A stretch of 64,000 nucleotides of DNA, from NCBI GenBank assembly GCA_964342695.1, contig CAYFFV010000010.1, positions 25,352 to 89,351 on the forward strand. The letters run 5' to 3'. The first letter of the stretch is position 1. Each line of letters opens with the position of its first letter. The notes below the pieces were generated by a model. The model was not told where the DNA came from, did no database searches, and saw nothing but the letters and a program-made list of their open reading frames with translations. The position numbers were made by a program, and so were the translations under genes. Below are positions 35,960 to 43,031 of the stretch, piece after piece. Origin of the DNA: CAYFFV01 sp964342695. GTDB taxonomy: Bacteria; Acidobacteriota; Vicinamibacteria; Vicinamibacterales; UBA8438.

Positions 35960-36518
35960 TTTTAAACGCTTAAGCGGAGGCTATGCAATGGCGGGTTTAC
36001 TAGTGGCGACTGCCGTCATGGCCATACTTGTCTCAGTAGCCGTACCGGCTTGGAGCCAAGTGCTTTTGATAGATCGTGAAGCTGAATTGGTTTTTCGAGG
36101 AGAACAGTATGCGAGGGCCATTGAACTATATCAGCGAACGTTCGCAGGCGCCTTTCCTCGAGATCTCGAAACGCTTATTGAGGGAAGATTCTTACGGAAG
36201 GCGTACGGGGATCCTATGTTAAAAGATCAAGAATTTCGTCTTATTTTTGAGGGCGATTTGGACACGGATGGAAAACTGGAAGAGGAACATGGACCTGGCA
36301 GACGAATGGCTCATCAGGGGAGCTCGTCGATGGGGCTTTTGGGTGTTGTTAGCCGTAGTGAAAAAACGTCTCTCAGGCTTTACAAGGGTGAGTCTGAATA
36401 CAATAAATGGTTGTTTATTTACGGCCAAGGGGGCATTGAAAACAGCACTGAGTTTGGGGAAACTCAGGACGACGTGTTGACTGTCGGAAGAGAACTTGAA
36501 TCTTCAGAAGGACCCTAA
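35949..36518 (+). CDS. Type IV pilin-like protein lacking the position-5 glutamate
   Basis: 189 residues from ATG 35949, overlapping the previous gene by 11 bases; the frame is open further upstream but only inside that gene. The prepilin-like N-terminus SGGYAMAGLLVATAVMAILV has the Gly cleavage site and hydrophobic helix, but mature position 5 is Gly instead of Glu. Loss of Glu5 is the hallmark of tip subunits such as GspK, which start the filament, although this protein is smaller than GspK. The remainder (DREAELVFRGEQYARAIELYQRTFAG) is helical then irregular. It ends the operon and overlaps the convergent serine hydrolase by 15 bases. Confidence 0.85.
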   Translation: MSGSFKRLSGGYAMAGLLVATAVMAILVSVAVPAWSQVLLIDREAELVFRGEQYARAIELYQRTFAGAFPRDLETLIEGRFLRKAYGDPMLKDQEFRLIFEGDLDTDGKLEEEHGPGRRMAHQGSSSMGLLGVVSRSEKTSLRLYKGESEYNKWLFIYGQGGIENSTEFGETQDDVLTVGRELESSEGP

Positions 36519-37583
36519 AGTTTTATTTTGTAATTCGCTAAGCACCTCAAGAACAGCATTATGAAAACGCGGGCGCAAAGTTAGTAGCTTTTCATTCGTC
36601 CTCGAGGGGTGGACCCTGTTAGTGAGTAGAGCAACGTAAATATCTTTTTCAGGGTCAATCCATAATGAGGTTCCTGTAAAACCTGTATGGCCAATAGATC
36701 TTTTCGAAAACGAAGACCCGCAAGAGGAAGTGGGCAGCATAGTATCCCACCCAAGGGCGCGCGAGCTTTTTTTGGGCTCGGCCTGAGTGACAAAGTTTGA
36801 AAAAGTCGAACTTGAAACAAGATCGCTTTTTCCTAAAAAGCTTGAGCAAAGTGTCTGCGCAAAACGACCAACCGCCCTCACTGAAGCAAAGAGGCCTGAG
36901 TGTCCGGCAGCTCCACCCAAAGCTGAGGCGTTCTGATCGTGCACCTCACCACAGAGCAAGCGACCTCGCCAGGCGTCAAACTCTGTGGGGGCCGTACGAC
37001 CCTTCCAGGATACAGGAGGACGAAAGCGTATATCACCCCAACCAAATAATTGAGAAACTTCCAAAAACAATTCATCAAATCCTGTCATGTATAAATCTTC
37101 CAAAATGAAGGCTAAAAGGATAAAACCGAGATCGCTATATACAGAACAATCTCGAGGATCATACTCAAGGGGCAATCGACATATTGCGTGTTCAAATTCC
37201 AAACGACCCTTGCAGTCCACATAAAATGGCATGTGACTTGTTAGACCTGATGAGTGAGTCAGGAGATCTTTGATGTTTACGGATTCTCTGTCCGCGCCCC
37301 GCCATTCCGAAAAAAACTGTTTGACGGGAGTCTCTAGGAAAAGGAGCTTTTCATCGACTGCTCTCATCAGAAGAGTGGTTGTAGCGATAACTTTTGTCAG
37401 AGAGGCAAGGTCGTATACAGTATCAGCGGTTATTGAAGTCTTTGGATTATTGGGTTTTAAATGTCCAAACGATTCTTCCCAAAAGATTTTCTCGCTTGAT
37501 CCAACCTGGACGGAGGCTGCAGGGAATGCGTTATTGTTGACACCCTCTTTGAGTATCATGCGGGGCTTATTGAATGAATCCAT
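36504..37583 (-). CDS. Serine hydrolase of the class C beta-lactamase / DD-peptidase fold
   Basis: 359 residues. The three active-site elements are present: SLTK (Ser-x-x-Lys in VYDLASLTKVIATTTLL), YSD in VYSDLGFILL, and the HTGFTGTSLWIDP triad (His-x-Gly). These are the signature of penicillin-binding-like esterases and beta-lactamase-family hydrolases. There is no signal peptide, so it is probably cytoplasmic and not an antibiotic-resistance enzyme; the substrate is unknown. The gene stands alone between the pilus operon and the hom leader region. Confidence 0.9.
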   Translation of the reverse strand: MDSFNKPRMILKEGVNNNAFPAASVQVGSSEKIFWEESFGHLKPNNPKTSITADTVYDLASLTKVIATTTLLMRAVDEKLLFLETPVKQFFSEWRGADRESVNIKDLLTHSSGLTSHMPFYVDCKGRLEFEHAICRLPLEYDPRDCSVYSDLGFILLAFILEDLYMTGFDELFLEVSQLFGWGDIRFRPPVSWKGRTAPTEFDAWRGRLLCGEVHDQNASALGGAAGHSGLFASVRAVGRFAQTLCSSFLGKSDLVSSSTFSNFVTQAEPKKSSRALGWDTMLPTSSCGSSFSKRSIGHTGFTGTSLWIDPEKDIYVALLTNRVHPSRTNEKLLTLRPRFHNAVLEVLSELQNKTLGSF

Positions 37584-37707
37584 GCTCTAATATTGAAAAA
37601 GTTGTCACCTTAATTGTTAGCCGGAGTTTAAACGATTAAGACTGGAAGCTAGAGTTTTGTCTATTTCACCTGAAGAGGTTACTTGGGTCAAGTGGAGGAC
37701 GGTATTC

Positions 37708-37736
37708 GCGTGTTTTAAATTCGTTTGGGGTATAAT
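37708..37736 (+). promoter_or_regulatory. Promoter of the hom operon leader
   Basis: A consensus TATAAT lies at 37731-37736, preceded by GGGG. The -35 region at normal spacing is poor. Transcription would start near 37743, only about 5 bases before the leader ATG at 37748, so the leader ORF would be translated almost leaderless. The 150 bases upstream (37584-37730) hold nothing else I recognise. Confidence 0.6.
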
Positions 37737-37747
37737 CACTTTATATT

Positions 37748-37852
37748 ATGCGCATGGGTTTTTCACTTCTTGGTTTTATTAACTCCCGTCAGCACGTGAC
37801 TGCGCCTCGATTGATCCTGACCACAGAAGAATCAGGTTACCGTGGCGGGTGA
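37748..37852 (+). CDS. Leader peptide of the hom operon (candidate attenuator)
   Basis: A 34-codon ORF starting five or so bases after the predicted transcription start. It contains Thr codons at positions 18, 25 and 26 and Ile at 11 and 23, with the run Leu-Ile-Leu-Thr-Thr (codons 22-26, ttg atc ctg acc aca). The operon makes threonine, the same regulatory amino acids used by the E. coli thr leader. Its TGA at 37850-37852 sits inside the 5' arm of the antiterminator described next. That placement, more than the peptide itself, is the evidence for a leader peptide. There is no ribosome-binding site because the RNA would start too close; a leaderless start is assumed. Confidence 0.6.
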   Translation: MRMGFSLLGFINSRQHVTAPRLILTTEESGYRGG

Positions 37853-37887
37853 TGTAGCCGAGTTTTATTGATTTTAAAGGCCATCAC
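37775..37887 (+). promoter_or_regulatory. Antiterminator and competing helices of the hom attenuator
   Basis: The 5' arm GTGATG-TA-GCC (37849-37859) can pair with GGC-CATCAC (37879-37887), nine base pairs around a two-base bulge. That uses up the 5' arm of the terminator that follows. An upstream CCCGTC (37775-37780) can pair with GGCGGG (37844-37849), and CCTGA (37815-37820) with TCAGG (37832-37836); these could hold the 5' arm back. A ribosome stalled at Thr codons 25-26 would cover the CCTGA/TCAGG helix and leave 37849-37859 free (readthrough). A ribosome reaching the stop codon would cover the 5' arm (termination). Confidence 0.6.
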
Positions 37888-37910
37888 TTACGCTAGGTGA
37901 TGGCTTTTTT
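37880..37910 (+). terminator. Intrinsic terminator upstream of hom (attenuator)
   Basis: GCCATCACTT (37880-37889) pairs with AGGTGATGGC (37895-37904) around a 5-base loop, followed at once by six T (37905-37910). This is a textbook rho-independent terminator, yet it lies between the promoter and hom, 53 bases before the hom ATG. It therefore acts as an attenuator rather than an operon end. Confidence 0.85.
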
Positions 37911-37962
37911 ATTAGGAATCACAAAAACGTGTTAAGCAGGAAGTTTTAGTAGGAAATTAGAT

Positions 37963-39213
37963 ATGTTGTCAGTCGCTCTAGTTGGATTTGGCACGGTGGG
38001 AAAAGCAGTGGCGAAGATACTTGATTCTGGCCTTCATGGTGGACTCTGCTTGAGTTATGTGTTCAACAGGAACATCGAAGACAAAAAAGTTGATTGGCTT
38101 GCCGGTCAGGTGGTATGGACGGATGATATTAACGCGATCATTTCCTCTGATGTAGATGTGGTTGTCGAGGTTGTGGGAGGCGAAGATCCAGCCGTAGACT
38201 GGATTCGGAGAGCGCTTGAGTCGGGCAAGTCGGTTGTCACGGCAAATAAACAGGCGATCGCGCATCAAGGTGCAGAACTCGAAGCTATCGCCATCAAGAA
38301 CGGTAAGTCTATGTTTTTTGGTGCTGCTGTTGCCGGTGGAGTTCCTGTAATTAACGGTGTAACTGAGGGGCTTGCCGGTGATCAAGTGGTCGGGCTTTGT
38401 GGAATACTGAACGGAACCTGCAATTTCATCTTGACGAGAATGGAGATTGATGGTCTGTCCTTTGATGCAGCACTGGCTGAAGCTCAAGAACTAGGATTCG
38501 CTGAGTCTGATCCGACTGCCGATGTAGATGGTTTTGACGCGCAAGCCAAGCTAGCGATACTTTCAGCCGTTGGATTAGGACTTCCTCTTGACGTGAATGA
38601 AATTACAACAGGCAGTATTCGGCCTGTCGAGGCGGTTGATTTTATCTATGCTCGGAGGTTGGGTTGCACCATTCGTCAAATAGCAAGAGCGGTCTCAATG
38701 GATAACGAGAAAGTGGCTGCATCCGTCGTTCCAATGCTAGTGGAGCGTTCTTCCACTCTAGCAAGAATTGAGGGAAGTCAAAATATTGTTGTGTTTGAAG
38801 GGAAAACTGGTGGGGAAACGGCATTTTCTGGCCATGGTGCAGGAGGAGGCCCCACGGCTGTCGCTGTCGTTTCAGATTTAGAAAAAATTGCGAGAAATCG
38901 CTCAGGGTTAACAACAGGGGTTCTGGGTGGGACGCAAACAACAAAAGTGTTTAAGGACCTTACATGTCCACATTACGCGCGTTTTGTGATTAAGGATAGA
39001 CCGGGCATCATAGCGGCTTTAGCAGACGTGTTTTCTCAGCATGGTATCGGTGTTGACTCTGTTCTTCAGGAACCCGGTTGGTCAAAAGAGGAGCTGCCGT
39101 TCGTGATGACGCTGGAATCGTGTTCTTCGACTGCAGCCATGAATGCCGTCGGTGAAGCTGCAATATTTGATTTTCAGATCAGACCGCCGGTCTGTCTACC
39201 AGTACTTACCTAG
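37963..39213 (+). CDS. hom: Homoserine dehydrogenase
   Basis: Reduces aspartate semialdehyde to homoserine with NAD(P)H, the branch point to threonine and methionine. 416 residues. It has the Rossmann start SVALVGFGTVGKAVAKIL, the TANKQAIAHQGAEL and GAAVAGGVPVINGVTEGL blocks, the GILNGTCNFILTRM substrate motif, ELGFAESDPTADVDGFDA with the catalytic region, and a C-terminal ACT domain (ARFVIKDRPGIIAALADVFSQHG). The ACT domain normally gives threonine feedback inhibition. First gene of the operon, under the attenuator. Confidence 0.97.
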   Translation: MLSVALVGFGTVGKAVAKILDSGLHGGLCLSYVFNRNIEDKKVDWLAGQVVWTDDINAIISSDVDVVVEVVGGEDPAVDWIRRALESGKSVVTANKQAIAHQGAELEAIAIKNGKSMFFGAAVAGGVPVINGVTEGLAGDQVVGLCGILNGTCNFILTRMEIDGLSFDAALAEAQELGFAESDPTADVDGFDAQAKLAILSAVGLGLPLDVNEITTGSIRPVEAVDFIYARRLGCTIRQIARAVSMDNEKVAASVVPMLVERSSTLARIEGSQNIVVFEGKTGGETAFSGHGAGGGPTAVAVVSDLEKIARNRSGLTTGVLGGTQTTKVFKDLTCPHYARFVIKDRPGIIAALADVFSQHGIGVDSVLQEPGWSKEELPFVMTLESCSSTAAMNAVGEAAIFDFQIRPPVCLPVLT

Positions 39214-39226
39214 AGGATTCAGATAG

Positions 39227-40483
39227 ATGAGTTATTTTAAAGGGTTGCAGTGTTCAATGTGTCAGAAGGAGTTCGCAGCTGAGGCTTTGTACGTTTGCGA
39301 CTCTTGTCTTGGTCCGTTAGAAGCCGTGTATGACTCTGATGCGATCAGGCGTGACCTTTCTAGAGAGGTCATTGAATCTCGGCAGCCAAATTTATGGAGG
39401 TATCGAGAGTTTCTTCCGATTGATGGTCAGCCACAAACTGGCTTTTTTTCAGGCTTCACCCCTCTAGTTCGCGCAAACCGCCTGGCAGAAGAACTGGGCA
39501 TGGAGGAGTTGTATCTCAAGGATGACTCGGTGAACCATCCAAGTCTTTCCTATAAAGACCGTGTCGTTTCAGTTGCTGCAAGCCGGGCTATCGAACTCGG
39601 TGTCAAAGTGTTTGGTTGCGCATCAACGGGAAATCTTGGAAATAGCGTGGCAGCTCACGCTGCGCGTTTAGGGTTGGAATGTTATGTATTTATTCCTCAA
39701 GATCTCGAACCTGGAAAAATCGTAGGGTCTGCAGTTTGTGGTCCCCATGTTGTTGGAATTGATGGCAATTACGATGACGTTAATCGGCTCTGCACGCAAG
39801 TGGGAGACCGCTATGGCTGGGGCTTCGCCAATATAAACCTGCGAGCTTACTACGCCGAAGGTGCCAAAACATACGGATTTGAAATTGTGGAGGGGCTTGG
39901 ATGGAAATTTCCTAAACACTTGGTTTGTCCGGTTGCAGGTGGAACGCTGTTGCCTAGAATACGCAGAGGGTTTCGCGAAATGAGAGAGGCTGGACTCGTT
40001 GAGGGCGATCTTCCGAAAATTCACGCTGCTCAAGCGAACGGTTGCGCACCGGTTGTAACGGCGCTAGAGCGCGACCTTGACCATCCCGAACCAGTGAAGC
40101 CTAACACTATCGCGAAATCTATTGCCATTGGAAATCCAGCCGATGGATTCCATGTTCTTGAGACGGTTAGAAAAACTGGCGGAGCGGGCGCTTCCGTTTC
40201 CGACGCTGAGATTATCGAGTGTATTAAATTGCTAGCCAGGACGGAAGGAATATTCACAGAACCCGCCGGCGGCACGACTCTCGCGGCGACGATCCAGCTA
40301 ATCAAAAGAGGTGTAATCCCAAAAGATGAATCATTAGTCGTTTGCATTACAGGAAATGGATATAAAACCGCTGATGTCATGACTGAACATATCCAAAAAC
40401 CTTCTTCTCTTGGGCGAACGCTTCAAGAGTTTGAGGACTTTATCGATAGTCAAAACAAGCACCACCTCGAGGGCGCCGGCTGA
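39227..40483 (+). CDS. thrC: Threonine synthase
   Basis: A PLP enzyme that makes threonine from O-phosphohomoserine. 418 residues. The N-terminus has a small zinc-ribbon-like module with two CxxC pairs (CSMC and CDSC), common in the shorter bacterial threonine synthases. The PLP lysine is in NHPSLSYKDRVVSVAAS, and CASTGNLGNSVAAHAARLG and CITGNGYKTADV are conserved cofactor-phosphate blocks. It lies 13 bases after hom and is followed 1 base after its TGA by the TIGR00300 gene. Confidence 0.95.
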   Translation: MSYFKGLQCSMCQKEFAAEALYVCDSCLGPLEAVYDSDAIRRDLSREVIESRQPNLWRYREFLPIDGQPQTGFFSGFTPLVRANRLAEELGMEELYLKDDSVNHPSLSYKDRVVSVAASRAIELGVKVFGCASTGNLGNSVAAHAARLGLECYVFIPQDLEPGKIVGSAVCGPHVVGIDGNYDDVNRLCTQVGDRYGWGFANINLRAYYAEGAKTYGFEIVEGLGWKFPKHLVCPVAGGTLLPRIRRGFREMREAGLVEGDLPKIHAAQANGCAPVVTALERDLDHPEPVKPNTIAKSIAIGNPADGFHVLETVRKTGGAGASVSDAEIIECIKLLARTEGIFTEPAGGTTLAATIQLIKRGVIPKDESLVVCITGNGYKTADVMTEHIQKPSSLGRTLQEFEDFIDSQNKHHLEGAG

Positions 40484-40484
40484 G

Positions 40485-41723
40485 ATGTCGGTCTCAGGCG
40501 GAGCAACAGAGATTGTAGAGGCGGAAGGGCACTTAGTCGATTCCCAGATTTTAAATCACATCTTTGATAAAGTGATTGAGCGCGATGGTCAGTTTGAGGT
40601 TATCAATTTTAATCTCGGGCGCACTAATGACGACTTTTCGAAACTTGAATTAAAGATTACTGCTCAGGACGAGTCGGCTTTACAGATCCTCCTTCAAGAG
40701 CTGATGCCGCTTGGCTGCTACCCACGTAAAACTTCAGAGATTTCTCTTCATGAGGTTGAAGTCAATGGGGTAGTCCCCGATGATTTCTACTCCACAACAA
40801 ACCATCGTACTCTTTTACGGCATGATGGCCGGTGGCTTGAGGTTAAAAAACAACGGATGGATGCGGTTATCCGAATCGCCCAGGGTGAAGCGAGTTGTGT
40901 GAAACTCAGGGACGTAAAAAAAGGAGATCCGATCGTCTGCGGCGTTGAAGGGATTAAGGTCTCTCCAGAATTTCAGGAGCGCGACCGGCTAGGTTTTGCC
41001 TTTATGACTAATGATGTTTCGACTGAAAGACGGGTAGAGGTGAGTGTCTCGAAGGTCGTCGCGATGATTGAAGAGGTCAAAAGACTAAACGGTCGAATCG
41101 CAGTTGTGGCAGGGCCCGTTGTTATTCATAGTGGCGGGGCACCCTATCTCGGGGATTTAATTAAGAAGGGCCTCGTTGATGTTTTACTCGCGGGTAATGC
41201 GCTTGCGGTTCATGATGTTGAACACGCGCTTTACGGGACTTCCCTCGGAATCGATCTTGAAAAAGGAGTGGCTACACCAGAGGGCCACAAGAATCATATG
41301 CGGGCAATCAACACCATTAATCGCTCTGGTGGTTTGAAAAACGCTGTCGTATCTGGAGTCCTGACATCAGGAGTGATGTACGAATCGATAAAAAAAGAGA
41401 TTCCATATGTTTTGGCGGGAAGCATTCGAGACGATGGCCCCCTGAAAGATACATGCATGGATTTAATCGAAGCACAAAACCTTTACAGCGAAGCGCTTGA
41501 GGGCGTAAGTCTTGTAATTATGTTATCGACGATGCTTCATAGTATTGGTGTCGGAAACATGCTGCCTTCCCGTGTGCGCGTTGTCTGTGTAGATATAAAC
41601 CCAGCGGTCGTTACGAAGCTCTCGGATCGCGGTTCGTCGCAGACGGTGGGAATCGTTACAGATGTGGGTTTGTTTTTACATCAATTGGCCTTGCAGGTAA
41701 GTGAAGAGCATAATTCTTGTTAA
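40485..41723 (+). CDS. TIGR00300 family protein (LOR/SDH-like; ornithine cyclodeaminase-type) in the threonine operon
   Basis: 412 residues from ATG 40485, one base after the thrC stop. The sequence matches the TIGR00300 / LOR-SDH bifunctional conserved-domain family: VEAEGHLVDSQILNHIFDKV, STTNHRTLLRHDGRWLEV, IAVVAGPVVIHSGGAPYLG, LLAGNALAVHDVEHALYGTS, YVLAGSIRDDGPLKDTCMD, TMLHSIGVGNMLPSRVRVVC and VDINPAVVTKLSDRGS. The same domain is the C-terminal half of cyanobacterial AgrE/ArgZ-type proteins. There, and in stand-alone archaeal members, it acts as an NAD-dependent ornithine cyclodeaminase giving proline. No arginine dihydrolase domain is attached here. Its place between thrC and lysC suggests a job linked to the aspartate family or to proline supply, which I cannot decide. 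Confidence 0.85.
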   Translation: MSVSGGATEIVEAEGHLVDSQILNHIFDKVIERDGQFEVINFNLGRTNDDFSKLELKITAQDESALQILLQELMPLGCYPRKTSEISLHEVEVNGVVPDDFYSTTNHRTLLRHDGRWLEVKKQRMDAVIRIAQGEASCVKLRDVKKGDPIVCGVEGIKVSPEFQERDRLGFAFMTNDVSTERRVEVSVSKVVAMIEEVKRLNGRIAVVAGPVVIHSGGAPYLGDLIKKGLVDVLLAGNALAVHDVEHALYGTSLGIDLEKGVATPEGHKNHMRAINTINRSGGLKNAVVSGVLTSGVMYESIKKEIPYVLAGSIRDDGPLKDTCMDLIEAQNLYSEALEGVSLVIMLSTMLHSIGVGNMLPSRVRVVCVDINPAVVTKLSDRGSSQTVGIVTDVGLFLHQLALQVSEEHNSC

Positions 41724-41749
41724 GTTTTTAGTTGTGGAGGGAATGATAA

Positions 41750-43009
41750 TTGAATAGCGAGGTGGGAGGGGTAGAAGAGCGACCAGTATTGGTACAAAAA
41801 TACGGTGGGAGTTCTGTTGCGACCCCGGAGCGCATAAAGGCCATCGCGGAGCGAATTGTAAAATCGCTGGGGAAGTCTCGCCTCGTCGTGGTGCTGTCCG
41901 CGATGGGAAAAGCCACGGACAAACTGATCGATCTTGCGCACCAAGTTGCAAAGAGTCCAACGGGGAGAGAGATGGATGTCTTGTTGGCCACTGGAGAACA
42001 AGTCTCAGTTTCACTGCTTGGCCTTGCCCTGCAAGAACGTGGAGTTAGGGCGATATCCTTGACGGCTGCTCAATGTGGAATTCGCACAGACGATGTTTTT
42101 AACATTGCCCGCATAAAGTCAATCGATATCGCACGCATTTTGGAGGAACTTGACCATGGACAAGTCGTGATAATTCCTGGTTTCCAGGGTGTCAATGGAG
42201 ATAATGAGATAACAACTCTTGGGCGAGGGGGAAGTGATATAACGGGTGCGGCTCTCGCAGTAGCCCTAGAAGCTGAAGCCTGTGAAATCTGCACGGATGT
42301 GGATGGTGTGCTGTCCGCAGATCCTGGAGTCGTTCCGGATGCAAAACTCTGGCAAACACTCAGTTATGCTTCGACAATCGAAATGGCTTCAAGTGGAGCC
42401 AAAGTCTTACATCCCCGAGCAGCAGAATTATGTATGGCGTACGGAGTACCAATTCATGTGCGCTCAAGTTTTCATGAACGGCAAGGCACATGGATTGTTA
42501 AGGATGAAAAAATGGAAATGGAACAGGCAGAAGTTGTTGGCGTCAACAGTGATAAAAAGATTGCAAAAATTACCCTAAGAGATGTTCCCGACCAACCGGG
42601 TTTAGCAGCAAAGGTTTTTCGCGATCTCGCAAAAGCAGAGATCAGTGTTCGATTGATTATTCAAAGTGAGAGCTCGGATGGCTTGGGACGAATTTCATTC
42701 GTTCTTGACAAGGCCTATATTGAGAAGGCTTTAACATTTATCGATAAATGGAAGAAAGACGGCATCACGAACGATGCCACCATCGATCTCGACGTGGCCA
42801 AAATATCAATTATTGGCTCAAGGTTGGCCTCGACACCTGGGCTAGCAGCGCGTATGTTTACTGTCCTTGCACAAGAAAATATTAACATTGACTGCATAAG
42901 TTCTTCGGAGATGAAAATAGCATGCGTCATTCATTCTAACGAAATTGACAACGCCGTGAGGGCCGTGCATGCTGAGTTCTTTCCGGAGGTCGCGAAGCCT
43001 GGCAAGTAA
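41750..43009 (+). CDS. lysC: Aspartate kinase
   Basis: Phosphorylates aspartate, the first step toward lysine, threonine and methionine. 419 residues. The TTG start at 41750 is supported by GGAGG at 41736-41740. The catalytic domain has VQKYGGSSVATPERI, LLATGEQVSVSLLG, TLGRGGSDITGAALAVALEA and CTDVDGVLSADP. Two C-terminal ACT domains follow (about 275-340 and 350-415; LRDVPDQPGLAAKVFRDLA and IGSRLASTPGLAARMFTVLA), the arrangement of lysine- or threonine-inhibited monofunctional kinases. No internal start for a beta subunit is evident. Confidence 0.97.
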   Translation: MNSEVGGVEERPVLVQKYGGSSVATPERIKAIAERIVKSLGKSRLVVVLSAMGKATDKLIDLAHQVAKSPTGREMDVLLATGEQVSVSLLGLALQERGVRAISLTAAQCGIRTDDVFNIARIKSIDIARILEELDHGQVVIIPGFQGVNGDNEITTLGRGGSDITGAALAVALEAEACEICTDVDGVLSADPGVVPDAKLWQTLSYASTIEMASSGAKVLHPRAAELCMAYGVPIHVRSSFHERQGTWIVKDEKMEMEQAEVVGVNSDKKIAKITLRDVPDQPGLAAKVFRDLAKAEISVRLIIQSESSDGLGRISFVLDKAYIEKALTFIDKWKKDGITNDATIDLDVAKISIIGSRLASTPGLAARMFTVLAQENINIDCISSSEMKIACVIHSNEIDNAVRAVHAEFFPEVAKPGK

Positions 43010-43031
43010 TCAGAATTTAGGATTTTAAAGT

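Noticed and set aside
36504..37583. Antibiotic-resistance beta-lactamase
   Set aside because: The fold and active-site motifs match the wider serine hydrolase family, but there is no signal peptide to place it in the periplasm.
37813..37860. SAM-II-like riboswitch in the hom leader
   Set aside because: A short helix CCAC/GTGG followed by GGGTGATGTAGCC loosely recalls SAM-II, but the conserved pseudoknot bases do not line up. The leader-peptide attenuator explains the stop codon, the Thr codons and the competing helices better.
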